From contig JBBHKE010001045.1 in NCBI GenBank assembly GCA_037447655.1, positions 50,538-114,537 on the forward strand: a stretch of DNA of 64,000 bases, in the 5' to 3' direction. This DNA is from Zygnema cylindricum. Lineage: Eukaryota > Streptophyta > Zygnematophyceae > Zygnematales > Zygnemataceae. The stretch's first letter is position 1; each line of letters opens with the position of its first letter. A program made the position numbers and the translations under genes. Shown here in pieces: positions 53,699 through 64,000 of this stretch. The notes under the pieces were generated by a model. The model was not told the origin of the DNA. It did not search any database and worked only from the letters and a program-made list of their open reading frames with translations.

Positions 53699-54663
53699 AC
53701 TTTCCCTTAGAAATGCAACCATCCTGGTAGGCAAACACTCCTTTTGACTATACCCCTGTGTAGCGTGGACTCCCCTGGGTCCACAGCAAAAAGAATTTAT
53801 GATTTTTCTCCCCTGAGCAGTAAGTTATGAGTGGTGAAAGATGACCTTCTGTACAAGAGCTCACTCCGAGAGGGGATACTAACTACTAAATTTTCTAAGT
53901 CCTATCTCTCTCTAAACTCTATCTACTTACATACGGCACCAATCACATTACTGTGTTGTACAGAAAAGTACAGGTGGCGGTGTACTTTCTCAACGGCCAT
54001 CGTACAACATGGTTGAAATGTCGACACATGTCATATCTAGATTTGTTCCTGTAATCTCCGAACTTGTCGTAATCCGGTGTTGACGCGCCACGTGTCCCTT
54101 GACGTGGTGATGACCGTAAAACGCCAAAAGTACATTTTCCGCAATCGCGGCGCCTAACGTGGTCGTCCGATCAAAACCGGATATATTTCTATCCGTTGAA
54201 AATAGACGCTTGTATTTGTTTCGCGATCGAAATAAATGGGCGGTATCCCTTTCATACAATACATTAAATTGTACTTCGTACTATCTAAAACAGTATCTAT
54301 GCACTACGTATCAATTTCCCGTTAAACGAAATAGTCTGCGTGTAACTATTTATATATTTGTCAAACTCCATGTATCCTAGCACTGATCTTAAACTTATAG
54401 GATTAAGCTGACTGCTACTTTGACGGAATGCAAGTGCCAGGATCAAACCTTCTGTCCGTCAAACCTTTTGTAACTCTACTAAGATTGGCCTTCTTGTCCT
54501 ATTTGAACAGCCTAGGCAGCCATGGCTTTAATTCCTCCTCCAATCTTGAATGACTGCGACAAGTGTGGGGACTTGAGAGAAGAGTTAGAGGCAGGCTGGC
54601 AGTGTCTTATTTTTGCCTTTTATTTTACAATCTCTAGACCTAGAAAGTACTTGAATTTCAACA
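53699..54663 (-). repeat. Type-C copia LTR, minus strand, 3' truncated
   Basis: Minus start TGTTGAAATTCAAGT at 54663. CCATGGCT box near 54521; tRNA-like block on the plus strand 54375-54470; CCACGTGTC box near 54089; GTAC-type cluster near 53970-54005; H1 weak (53807-53818); H2 has a perfect eight-pair stem including one G-T (GTGGACTC/GGGTCCAC, 53765-53784); H3 53748-53763. The last stretch, including the Gag start, is missing where the E11 repeat begins. Confidence 0.8.
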
Positions 54664-55157
54664 AGAGGGGAGCACACTGACATCACTATTTGGAGTGACG
54701 CGAGTTATAGGGATGCACCTATGAGAAGATGCCATTTTGGGTATGTGTTGTATGTGGGAGAAGGTGCTTGTTGTTGGATTAACCTGCAACAAAAGGTGGT
54801 TGCTCAGTCCACTATGGAGGCTCAGTACATGGCCTCTTGTTGTGATGTGAAAGAGTTGATTTGGGTCGAGTCTTTGTTGCAACAACTGGGGTACATGAAA
54901 GAGGGAGTGCACGAAGTTTTCTGTTATAATCAAGCTGCCATTGCAATTGCAGCCAATCCAAAGCATCATTTGAAGGCTAGACATATAGACATAAGATTAA
55001 GCTTTGTAAGGAAAAAGTTGAAAACAAAATTGTGAATTTTATGTATTGGTCTGATGGAAAAATGGTGGCTGATATGGTGGCCAACTCTGTGCCCTCTCCC
55101 AAGCTAAAATATTGTATAGAAAATTGTGGACTAAAAGGGAAGTTGAAGTTAGACTAG
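54664..55157 (+). pseudogene. Copia RNase H fragment (type-A element)
   Basis: Starts in the TDITIWSDASY region, then MRRCHFGYVLYVGEGACCW, QSTMEAQYMASC (catalytic-region Glu to Gln in the usual EAEYM), FCYNQAA (catalytic Asp to Tyr in CDNQ), KARHIDIRLSFV, a frame break near 55010, and PSPKLKYC. Ends at 55157, followed by AATAATGGGAG and the LTR. Two key residues are lost besides the truncation. Confidence 0.85.
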
Positions 55158-55170
55158 AAAATAATGGGAG

Positions 55171-56166
55171 TGTTGAAATCATTAGATTTAGGTTATATTT
55201 TCTGGGTGTGAATAGATTAAAATCAAAAGGAAAAACGTAGGCAACCTGCCTCCACCTCATCCCTCTAGCCCCCATACTTCTTGTAGTTACAGAAGAAAAG
55301 AGAGGGTGGTGGAGCCATGGCTGCCTCAGGTCCATAGGTAGCACTGAAGAGTGACATAAGTCACTCTCAACAAAAAGGTGAGTCCGATAGGACTCAAACC
55401 TCCGACTGGCAAAGCGAGGTGAAGCCGTCTGCTCTAACCGGTCTGTCATAAAAGTTCGTTAAACTACATAGGGTTTGAATTCTATTAAAACAGTGTTTAG
55501 GAACTCTAATTTGATTAACGGAATTACGGATGAAGAACATTAAGACTAGTTAGAATATTGTGCGAACATGAACCCGCACGAAACAAATGCACCGGAGATT
55601 TGTTTCAACGGCTAGTATTAAAAGCCAGTTTGGATCCAACAACACATATCATCGCCGAGGTTCCGGAATGTCCGCTTTGGCAATTTTAGGGTGTAATATG
55701 ACTTGGTGCCACGTGGCAAGATAGCTTTGGGAATCTCCAAGAGCATGAGGACGAGTCCGAAGGAGATAGGCGTCCACTCTATGGTCTTGTCGTACATAGG
55801 CCGTAAAGAAAGAACATCGGCCATGGTACCTTTTTGTATTATACAAACTTTTGATTGGAGCGTACTTTAGTAGATATGGGTTATGAGAGGGGTTTAGGAC
55901 TTGGAGAATTTAGGAAGTAGTCGCCTCTCTTCCAGAGGGCTTATGAAAATATTGGCATCTTTGCCACTTGATATTTTATCGCCTGGTTGGGCATTTTATG
56001 TCATTCATTTTTTTGCACACTTAAGGGGGTCCAGACTACACAGGGGTGTAGTCAGATTGTCTATTTGCCTGCTTGGGTAGCACTAGTCCTAGTTTAAAAT
56101 GGGTCAGTCAAAAACTGCATAGAGGCTTCCTAGATTCTGAAGTTAAACTGGGGATCCAGAATTACA
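55171..56166 (+). repeat. Type-A copia LTR, uninterrupted
   Basis: 996 bp. Starts TGTTGAAATCATTAG, ends GGATCCAGAATTACA. CCATGGCTGCC near 55314; antisense tRNA-like block 55375-55455; CCACGTGGCAAG near 55711; inverted repeat CCTCT/AGAGG near 55924; H1 55980-55993 (one outer mismatch); H2 degenerate; H3 56034-56053 is a perfect 8-bp stem (GACTACAC/GTGTAGTC, loop AGGG). The Gag ATG is mutated to CTG. Reference copy for the two interrupted type-A LTRs. Confidence 0.87.
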
Positions 56167-57364
56167 AGGAGCTTTTTCAGTACTCCGATGATCCGCTAAA
56201 AGTCTAACAAATGCTACTTAAAAACCCCTCCCTTGTCCTTGAGGTTCCAACAATCTACTCCGGCTAAAATACCTCCGAAGCCAAGAATAACTACCGACAA
56301 GTACACAAATGAACTTCCACACAAAAATATAGGAAACAAAAAGAATAGACCGTTTCAGAATTAACAACATCACCTTGCCCCATAAAATAGAATAAATGAC
56401 AAAATTATGAATGATAGCAAAGCAAGCTCAACATACCTTGGAATCAACAATTGCAAAAGAAGAGATGAAATCTCTCCCAGTGGTACCAAAAACAGGCAAT
56501 ATCCTCCTTCATCCCTTGGTTTCTGCAGCTTTGACGCGATAAGACTCTTCTCCGTTTCAACAGCAAAAAATTATAATCGCCCAAAAGGGTTAATAGTGCC
56601 CACTATGCGCCCGAACGACGATTCCTACAAAAGACAGATTCAGAAAAACAAAGATGGCAATAGAGTCAAACACACTAGACAAAAGTTCTCCAACAAAAGG
56701 TTTGCTTCAATTTTCTGGGGGTTTTCTCAGCAGAAAATATTGAAAAAACAACATGTCTCGTTCGGACCCAAATGCCTTATACATCAAGGTTTGTCCAGTT
56801 TCATGTCCAAAAGGTCAACATAGTGCAAGAAGCTAATGAGCGGAGAGCAAATGCTATCGATCTGACATAAGACAAAATAAGCGGTACAACACTCGGAGCA
56901 AAAAGTTATACTCCCGACTTTGGCTAGATCCGCGGCCAAAAGTCAAAATTGGCTCCACTATTATGTGACAGAGTATTTAAGTGACCCAAAAAACGCTTGA
57001 CTTTCACCTACGGTAATAATGGACCAAAAGTCGGTTCGACCTGAACTAAAGTCTTACTGACATCTAACAGCATAATCTACATTACAATCCCAAAAGTTAC
57101 GTGGAACTCCACAATGTACCCTTGCAAGGGCTGGTGGAAACTGGTCCTATGTAACAAAACTGCAATCTTTGAAGCAGAATAATTTTGTTGTCCGACCTCC
57201 GTTGTGGGCGAACAAAAGTGCGTCGCGCTCAATTTTAGGAATACAGATATATGGTTCGGTTTGGCGCAACTCCCTCTCCTTACACTTGTGATCGTACAGG
57301 GTTGAATAGGGCCCAGATATCCTGGATAAATGAGGGTATGCCAAAAATGCACATGAGCTTGCTA
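56167..57364 (-). repeat. E11 LTR/leader-like repeat, copy 2
   Basis: Diverged copy of 52400-53698, cut on the left by the type-A LTR end and on the right sitting inside a type-C LTR. No Gag frame is attached, so it may be a solo LTR. Frames in it are not supported as genes. Confidence 0.55.
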
Positions 57365-57644
57365 TAGAGGTTTAGGACTTAGACAAATCTTACCTAGCCG
57401 CCCTCTCTCAAAGTGCATCTGTATAAAAGTAAATCTTTGACCATCCATAGCTAACTGGGGGAACAAATTGCTTGAATCTTTTTATAATGACTCAATGGAG
57501 TCTTGTTTTCACTGGGTGGAGTTGGTTCAATTTGCTATCTGGCAGGGTGGTAGACACTCTTGATCAAACATGAGGGGGTCAGGGCTATCCTAGAGGCTTA
57601 GTGTAAGCTGTCTACTTTGAGGACTTATGGAGGTCTCATACTCA
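57365..57644 (+). repeat. Type-C LTR, 3' part
   Basis: Starts within TTTAGGACTTAG; CCCTCTCTC; TATAAAAG near 57422; H2 GACTC-AATG-GAGTC 57489-57502; H3 weak with a 3-base loop; ends ATGGAGGTCTCATACTCA. The stretch just after it (to about 57705) holds three imperfect copies of a TC-ACAAATGCG unit, two preceded by ATGGAGGTCTCA-like words, so the LTR end was locally duplicated. Confidence 0.7.
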
Positions 57645-57667
57645 CAAATGCGGATCTGGTTTCATAC

Positions 57668-57907
57668 TCACAAATGCGGACCTATGGAGGTCTCACGGTC
57701 ACAAATGCGAACTGTCCATTTTATCTTAGGATCATCGGGCGTCAGTGTGTACGAAACATGCGACTCCCATGTGACTGTCGTTTGACGTGAGGTCGTCATC
57801 TCCAATAGAATCCGTACCTCGGTCGTGACGAATGTTGCGGGGCCTTGGCGAGACAAGTTCCTTAAAATTGCACGAGGAATGCTTTTTGATTCGGCCCTAG
57901 TGGGCTC
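57668..57907 (-). other. Unrecognised minus-strand open stretch
   Basis: Open from 57907 to 57668: LRNLSRQGPATFVTTEVRIL, LEMTTSRQTTVTWESHVSYT, then DDPKIKWTV. It has balanced, non-repetitive composition and a possible acceptor AG at its start, so it could be a relic exon. No family recognised. The last part overlaps the tandem units beside the LTR end. Confidence 0.25.
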
Positions 57908-59841
57908 TTAACCGTTGTGGTCATGACATGCTTTCATTCACTTAGTATTTGTTCCCATCTGATGTTGTAGTTAACAATTTAAGCAATAGGAAACACCATC
58001 TCTAATTTTATGTAATGTCGTTTTGAAACAATTAACAAAGCTTGTAAATGACCTAGATTTAAGCATGAACAAATCCCATTTATCCACATTTTATTTTGGG
58101 AATAGATTCATTGCACACGGATGTTGTGGATAATATATATCATATATTTTTTTTTTAAATGCACACTTCGTTTTCGCCCAAAAATAAACTTTGACACAAA
58201 TTCTAATATTTGCAAGAGATGCTCAACATGGTCTTTTTGAGTTAGGCGAAAAAGATACACTTGTCATTTATTTAAAATACCGACTTAAACGTATATGTTT
58301 ATGGGGAAGTTGGTCATCATACAAGGTGATGTAGGTAACATGTTCCCAAACCAAAAAACCATATATAGGCTCATGCTTTCAAAGCCGCGAAATAAGCCAA
58401 TATATGAAGCGTTTCTTTACAACGTTGTAGGTTACTAGGTACTGTACAATTTTCACCATATAATTGAAAGTGGGAACTCGTATCAATCTATGATTTAAGT
58501 GATTCTTCGTTCGCCAGGCTGTCTTCACGTAATTAGCGGTTCGAGCGGATCAGTTCGGCGGCTGGTCCTGGCTCGGAATTTTGAATCTCTGTTTTATTTT
58601 GTTTCATTCCTCTCTGACAGAAATAGATCCGAGCTGAACCAAACCGAATGGACCTGGGCCAAGTGCTTTTGTCTGCCCCGCAACAATGATTCTGAAAAAC
58701 TGAGAAAAAGTGAAAGACTTTGTTGGCCCAATCGTACGATCGGCGACTCCACGCGTCAGAGCAAATTGGCTCCAGTCGGCTGTCACGCCTAGCGCCAGCC
58801 TGGCTGCGTTTGGGCAGTCATCACCGTACGGATCAGTCGTCCCTATGCGGCACTATTCTAACATGGTAACTGCGTAATTCTGTGCGTTTCTTCAGGCTTG
58901 CCGAGACTCTGAACATGCAGCCGACACGTGCAATCAAATATTATCAGGTGAGAGTGGACTTTTTGGCAGTTACCTAATCAAACAGTGACGAAATTATTTG
59001 GAAAGCAGAAAATGTTGGGTCCTGGTACGGATTTTATAAAACGTAGCGAAGGTAAATTAGTTTCCGTACGAGAAAATATTTTCAGAAAAAATCAGCGATA
59101 TTTTCTGGTGCTGTTTGAAAGCTGAACCGTGCATGTCTGATTCTAACTATCGGATCTTCCGTACATTTAATACTTTTAACCACCTTCCAAAACTCTCATA
59201 GTTCTCAAACGCTCGACAGTCAATCGTCATTGTCGCATCTGGACCATCAAATAAGGGTGGCCTTCCATTAGCGAAAAAGTGGGGTTTTTTACTTAAGGCC
59301 GTACCGTTTGTACAGTTCCGTACATTCTTTCAGGGAAAACATCATTACAGGAAAATGTCCAAGGTTGTAGGCGTAAACTCTGACCGTTGGATGCTATTAT
59401 ACTTTTTATCCGAAACGCCACGTCACTAACCCTACAGTTTGTATAATACCGTGCACAGGGAGGACAATTCTCGAAGACTGAACGTGTAAGAATAGGCCGC
59501 GTGGAAAAGGAAATAAAATCCACGATGAGCGCGCGCGTATGTGCGTACACGTCGCAGGGGCCATGTGCCTTCCGCCAGGGTGGCTCCAAATCCGCCGAAA
59601 TTTTCCCGTCACGCTCCCACCATCAAAGTTTGCTGCCGCCTTTTTGTCGTTGCGTTTTGAAATTTTGGGTAGTACATTTAATGCCCTCTGTACGAATCAT
59701 TAATTACCTTCGACGGTACAGATATTTCCTCCGCGGGTACAGATATTACCTCCGCTCATACAGACATTGCGTTCACTTTGCTTTCTAAGATTCTTTCAAG
59801 ATTTTAAGCATCTAATCTTAACCTACGTGTTACCAACCAGA
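57908..59841. other. Non-repetitive stretch without a supported gene
   Basis: 57908-58500 is AT-rich. 58500-58860 and 59280-59620 are GC-richer, with CGTACGGATC, CGTACG and GCGCGCGCG words, but frames are short and lack recognisable domains. Around 59251-59285 lies a copy of the GGGTGGC...AAGTGGGGT repeat shared with 60918-60963. A 20-bp unit (TACAGATATTNCCTCCGC) is repeated about 2.5 times at 59716-59765. Confidence 0.5.
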
Positions 59842-59991
59842 ATGAGCCACGCAAATAAAAAGTGGTTTACTTGTCGCGACCTAATGGAAGGCACGCCCTT
59901 CAGTAAATTTTTTCGTACAATTACTGAGACACATGGAAGTCCACCCCAAGACGTTCTCGATGTTATCGAAGCATCCAAACTTCCATCATGA
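59842..59991 (+). CDS. Possible small ORF, 49 residues, unrecognised
   Basis: ATG at 59842 to TGA at 59991: MSHANKKWFTCRDLMEGTPF and on to ASKLPS. The residue mix looks protein-like, without low complexity, but the frame is short, has no known domain and no clear promoter. It may be a relic exon. An upstream ATG at 59767 in the same frame is less convincing because it runs through a repeat-like region. Confidence 0.2.
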   Translation: MSHANKKWFTCRDLMEGTPFSKFFRTITETHGSPPQDVLDVIEASKLPS

Positions 59992-60315
59992 TTCCATCGA
60001 CATTCCACGCAATGGTCGTCTTTTTGTTTTTTTTGTGATTTGTCGTTTTGTTATGAGGCTGTCACAGTTTGACCTACACTTAGGTTATACAGCTCCTAGT
60101 GTCGCGTATCGAGTATCAACCCGCATAACAGTCTGTCACTTATAAAATACGGGATTTGTAATTACAGTGACTTTCAGTGCGCTAATTTTTGCACGAGGCG
60201 TAACTTACCTCGATGTTGACGTTCAAATTATGTCTCCTTGACGCGGACAACTAAAAAAGCGTTATTCTCGTCACGTGTGGAGATTTTTCCTCGGCGTTGT
60301 ACTTTTAAAATTTGG

Positions 60316-60720
60316 TACACCGCGAATCGTAATTAGAGTAATGAAAAAATTAGAGTACAAAAACTAAAAAAATATTTAGAGTAATGAACGCTAATTTATG
60401 TGATAGAGCTGTTTCAACTATGGAAGTTTACTCTAATTTATTTAAATACTCTAATTTGGCACGCTAATATCCTCTACTGTAAATAAGATATTTGTACAGA
60501 ATTTGGCAAAACGTACAGCTTATCGTCACTATGACGTTTGCACTACGCGGTTTGTTAAAACGCAGTTACATGATAACGGCCAGGATTAAATCATTATTTG
60601 TACTTTACCTTAAATAGAATAATGAAAAAAATATAATCATTTACTCTATTTCATGTGATAGAATCGAAATTTCGAGCGACCGAATTAGAGTAATTTACTC
60701 TAATTACGATTCGCGGTGTA
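60316..60720. mobile_element. MITE 1, TA-flanked, 24-bp perfect inverted termini
   Basis: Element 60318-60718 (401 bp): left CACCGCGAATCGTAATTAGA..., right its exact complement over 24 bp, flanked by TA on both sides (60316-60317 and 60719-60720). The TA duplication and lack of coding capacity fit a non-autonomous Tc1/mariner-type element. The interior is AT-rich with repeated TTAGAGTAA and TTACTCTAA words. Confidence 0.8.
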
Positions 60721-61137
60721 CCTGTGGTAAAATACGAATTTAATGAAACTACAACAGCAAAATATATATGTAAGACGGAATATAATCGACGCACCTTAAT
60801 GTTAACCTCAACCTTACGACTTTTGAACGTCATTCTTATGTCGCACATAATTGGCATAATTAACATCATTTCCTTGTTTATTGATAGAAAAACCAATATT
60901 GACATTATTTGCCATGACACTAAAAAGGGTGGCGTTCCATCAGACGAAAAGTGGGGTATTTTAAAGAAATCGGCGCCTATCCGTACTAGGACGTACTGCT
61001 TATTTTGTTTGTATGCGCGAACAACATTACAGATAATCTCGCAAATATGTTTGCGCGGCTGCAACGCGACAAAATAAATTGTTAGTCATATTTGAATATC
61101 CGCGGCCGCTCGCGAAAGAACGAGCGCGCCTCTACAG
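60721..61137 (+). other. Spacer between MITEs with an open frame
   Basis: An open frame 60724-61077 contains KKGGVPSDEKWGILKKSAP, resembling a weaker KGG...KWG reading near 59251-59310 on the same strand. It could be a relic coding repeat. No family recognised; no splice signals or start context are convincing. Confidence 0.3.
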
Positions 61138-61628
61138 TACACCGTGAATCGCTATTAGTTCATGACTCTAATTGAGGTACCTTGTTTTTTTTTGGCAAAT
61201 TTGCAAATAGAATTAATCATTCTAAATGTTTCTAAATGTTATTTGAGGTACCACACTTACTATGATTAATAACTCTAATACAATGCCGTTTTAAATAGTG
61301 TGGTGTATTGTCTGTCAAATTCGTACTATTTTGTAATTTTAAAAGTAATGCAGACGCGCACACATGTAAACGTGCGCTGAAAAAAAACGATGAAATAAGG
61401 TCGGCAATGAAATGGCGTACGATTTGACCAATTTCGTACATGCACATATTTTAGTGTGAAGATATTATGCGCCAACAATTATTACAAAGCAGTTTACAAA
61501 TTAGAGATAATGGTAAATTATAATATTTTTTTTTTTTGGAAAAAATTAAAACTCCCAATTAGTGTAAATAACGCTAACTGTTTCATTACGCTATCTATTT
61601 CATTACGCTAATAGCGATTCACGGTGTA
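61138..61628. mobile_element. MITE 2, TA-flanked, related to MITE 1
   Basis: Element 61140-61626 (487 bp): CACCGTGAATCGCTATTAG at the left and its exact complement (19 bp) at the right, with TA on both sides (61138-61139, 61627-61628). The first 12 bases match MITE 1 except one. Interior non-coding, with a long T run near 61527. Confidence 0.8.
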
Positions 61629-61943
61629 GTTAAGGGCCTCGGGGCCGGTTGGCAGTTGGACATGCGTCGCAAAAGCCTCCAAGCAGAATGTCGTCCGCCA
61701 ATTGGACCTCTTCACGTCAGCTGCCACGTCATACCCATCGCATCGTCAGCATCGGCTGTATCGGGACATCGGCTGCTCGTGCCTAAGCGCATCGCTAGGT
61801 TTAGTGCGGGACATTTACGTACTATTTAAGGGGGTCGCAAATGACAAAACATCCCGGTTTTGCCTGCTCTTTATATTATGCAAATTGAAATAACAGTGGA
61901 CCATCACCCCCACACTCGACCGTCGATCGGAGTTAATGTGCAA
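61629..61943. other. Unique spacer, no gene seen
   Basis: GC-richer at first (GGCCTCGGGGCCGG, CACGTCAGCTGCCACGTCA), then AT-rich. ACGT-core boxes near 61715-61730. No supported frame. Confidence 0.5.
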
Positions 61944-62651
61944 TAAGGGTGCGTCTCTGTGTGCCAAAGTAAGGTTTTTTTTCGGTCGTTTTCCTATAAA
62001 ACTTAGAGTTGTACCGCGTAAGTTTCAACCGTACAAAAAAATAGAAAAAAAGAGAAGTACATTTTGCGTCATCATCGAGTTTAGGATGTACTACATGTTG
62101 TCATCTTGTGTTCTTTGACCCACGGCCACGCCTAAAAACGTCATCTTCAAACTTTTCTTTAAAATACAGGGCCGATATGTTTTAAAACAAAGTATTTTTC
62201 AAAAACAAATAGGAACACGTATTCGCACGTGTAAATTTGTTTACAAAAATATAAAACGAATTCAAGCTAAGGCGAAAGGTACACCATTCGTTATGTTTTG
62301 TCCGTTTGCGTCCATCAAAGTACATAATTTGTTGTGTTTTGTCACGTTTCGTTTGGTACGGACTTTTCCATTCCAGGGGTCTGAAAATTCCGATGCCATT
62401 TGACGAAATCCTGAGAAATCTCTGAGGGCGCAACAGCAAGTCGCACTCGCTGCCTCTCTCACGCAGCCTCGCATTCTCGCGACGTTCAAGGCAATTTTTT
62501 ACAATTTGGTGCGTCATCACAAATTGTACACTGTCGACAGCCGTCACGGGCATTGTCGACGTACACAATCGTCACGCCCCGGGTCCGCCGGATCTGCGCT
62601 AAAAAACAAAAAAAAATCTCTAAGTTTGAAGTACATAGAGACGCACCCTAA
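61944..62651. mobile_element. MITE 3, TAA-flanked, Harbinger-like termini
   Basis: Element 61947-62648 (702 bp), ends GGGTGCGTCTCTGTGTGC and its complement with two mismatches (GGGTGCGTCTCTATGTAC), flanked by TAA on both sides (61944-61946, 62649-62651). A 3-bp TAA/TTA duplication with GGG-starting termini is typical of PIF/Harbinger MITEs. It contains GTCGAC words about 62535-62560 but no transposase frame. Confidence 0.7.
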
Positions 62652-63420
62652 TTCCCCCCCTGCCACCCGCAAAACGCAACAACGTCAGGTTTCCGTTCAA
62701 GCTCCATGCCTTACCAACATGGAAACGCCTCAGATATCTCCACAGATTTGTGAAAAAGACGACAAAAGTGACATATGGTGCAACCACCTGCTGTTAAAAC
62801 ACTTTCTGCCATATTTTTTTTGTCGGCGAAGCCATCCTACACTTTTTCCAAAACGATGTGGACGTCCAGGCGCCCAGCAGGAACAAATCCAAGATCGTAC
62901 AGGATCGCCTTCCCATTGGCCCTCACGGTGCGGCTTCGTTACAGCCGTCCGATCGTTCCCCTGCAAACCCTGGCCTTGCCGACCCACGCTCCCCTGCCTT
63001 CAGTCGTCACGTCACAGACATACTTTCACGTATCGTCACGTGACGTGCACTTTGCAAAATGTTTCGACACGTGGCGGCCCAAGCACGGACCGCACCCGTC
63101 GCTAGTCAAAGCGCGGTGGCTTGCGGGCCAATCAGATGCCGCCGTCGCTAGTCGCAACCCCTTTCGCCACGTCGTAAACTGTCGCAGATACTCACTCCTT
63201 CGCCCGACCTCCTCATTTTCTCCTCTCTCTACCTTCACTTCGTTTCGAGACACTCTTCTTCTCTTCTGCCTGCCTCAGCCACGTGGCATGACGTGCTAAG
63301 TAAACGCCATGGAATCTGTCAGCTAACACATGGAAGAACAAAGAAAAACAAAAGTAGGGTATTAGGTTGCCAGCAGGCTTGTGTAATTTGCGCGACACGT
63401 GAATTAGTGTGGTGCGTGAA
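62652..63420 (+). promoter_or_regulatory. Probable upstream region of a gene to the right
   Basis: Unique GC-rich DNA with plant promoter words: CACGTGACGTGC (about 63038), GCCACGTGTCG on the complement near 63067, GGCCAATCAG (CCAAT box, about 63128), a pyrimidine patch TTCTCCTCTCTCTACC (about 63219), CACGTGGCATGACGTGC (about 63280). It precedes a telo-box and CT-rich leader. Short frames on both strands are not supported. Confidence 0.45.
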
Positions 63421-63901
63421 GTAGTTCTTAACACTAAAAACTCGCTAGGGTTTCCGTTTCATCGCGCTCGGTCTCAGGCGCTGCAGGTCGTCTCTGCCAG
63501 GTTCCTGCATTCGGTTGGGCGGCAGCTGGAGGAGGAGCTGTCGGAGCAGAGAGGCGCCAGGTGGCAGCAGGGAGGCGGGAAGAGGAGAAAGTGGTCAAAA
63601 ACGCATCCATGTGAGGCGTCTGCTTAGGGCAAACCTGGTCCGGGGACAGAATCTAGGGTCGTCAGACACCTCGTGTGCTCTTTCTCTCTCTTTCTCGCTC
63701 TTTCTCTTTATCTCTCTCTTTCTCTCTCTCTCTTTGTCTCTCTCTCTTCTTCCAAAAAAAGGGAGAGAGTGGAAGAAAGAGGGAATGATAGAGAAAATGG
63801 AGGGACGGTAAGAGTGATCATTTTCTACATTTTTTGCTTTCTTTTCTTTCTCTCTCTCTCTCTCGCTCTCTCTCTCTTTTCTCTCTTTTTTTCTCTCTTT
63901 T

Positions 63902-63916
<15 letters not shown>
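63421..63916 (+). promoter_or_regulatory. Telo-box and CT-rich 5' leader
   Basis: TAGGGTTT at 63446-63453 (telo-box, common near start sites of plant housekeeping genes), then GCGGCAGCTGGAGG-type GC-rich sequence and, from about 63680, CT-rich microsatellite mixed with a short purine block (63757-63810). This looks like a promoter/5' UTR of a plus-strand gene beyond the window. Frames here (63409-63811) are not supported as coding. Confidence 0.45.

Positions 63917-64000
<84 letters not shown>
63917..64000. repeat. (CT)n microsatellite
   Basis: Pure CT dinucleotides to the window end, 42 units visible and continuing outside. It extends the interrupted CT tract that begins near 63830. Confidence 0.95.

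Noticed and set aside
58499-58792. 97-residue plus-strand frame
   Set aside because: Open also on the opposite strand, no domain, no neighbouring exon signals; GC-rich chance frame.
62506-63299. Plus-strand frames of 174-199 residues as genes
   Set aside because: They straddle the end of MITE 3 and promoter-like DNA; two overlapping frames are equally open and neither has a recognisable domain.
63409-63811. Coding start of a gene at the right edge
   Set aside because: Frames run into CT microsatellite; the telo-box and pyrimidine tract fit a leader, not a coding exon.

Overview
This is a retrotransposon graveyard from a land-plant nuclear genome. I could not identify the species. Evidence for a plant: Ty1/copia polyproteins of plant type; a primer-binding site complementary to the anticodon arm of initiator tRNA-Met in its plant form; a GT-AG intron; a telo-box and CT-rich leader at the right edge. 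GA/CT-rich tracts and the mix of copia, gypsy, pogo and MITE sequences would fit a bryophyte such as a liverwort, but that is inference. No rRNA gene, functional tRNA gene, CRISPR array or bacterial operon is visible.

Layout. 1-20686: stacked, nested, mostly same-strand copia copies (labels used here: E1, E0, E2, E2b, E3), their LTRs (types A, B, C by their first bases, TGTTGAAATC, TGTTGAAAAG, TGTTGAAATT) and an unrelated LTR type X. 20687-24820: older DNA with a decayed, intron-containing pogo-like transposase and an unrecognised minus-strand gene split by a solo LTR. 24821-35520: three-level nest: copia E6, whose 5' LTR holds copia E5, whose reverse transcriptase holds a solo LTR. 35521-38850: minus-strand Ty3/gypsy remnant (E7) lying in a copia LTR piece. 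38850-40827: copia of another lineage (E8). 40828-47175: the only copia with both LTRs complete (E9). 47176-49196: young copia 3' half (E10). 49197-57644: minus-strand gag-like gene of an unrecognised retroelement (E11), two copies of its LTR-like repeat, and more copia pieces. 57645-64000: lower-repeat DNA with three MITEs, ending in a probable promoter and 5' leader of a plus-strand gene beyond the window.

How the elements work. The copia families share an unusual 5' architecture. The LTR promoter (G-box, three GTAC cores, inverted CCAAT, inverted repeat, TATA) is followed by up to three short hairpins whose stems change in a compensatory way between copies. The Gag start codon lies inside the LTR, and in all but one LTR end examined the ATG-to-end distance leaves remainder 2 on division by 3. 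The frame therefore runs without a leader through the primer-binding site, which is translated as V-M-G-P and pairs with the middle, not the 3' end, of initiator tRNA-Met. Every A/B/C LTR also carries an antisense tRNA-like block near its 5' end. All copies are broken by stops, frameshifts or truncation, so none looks autonomous.
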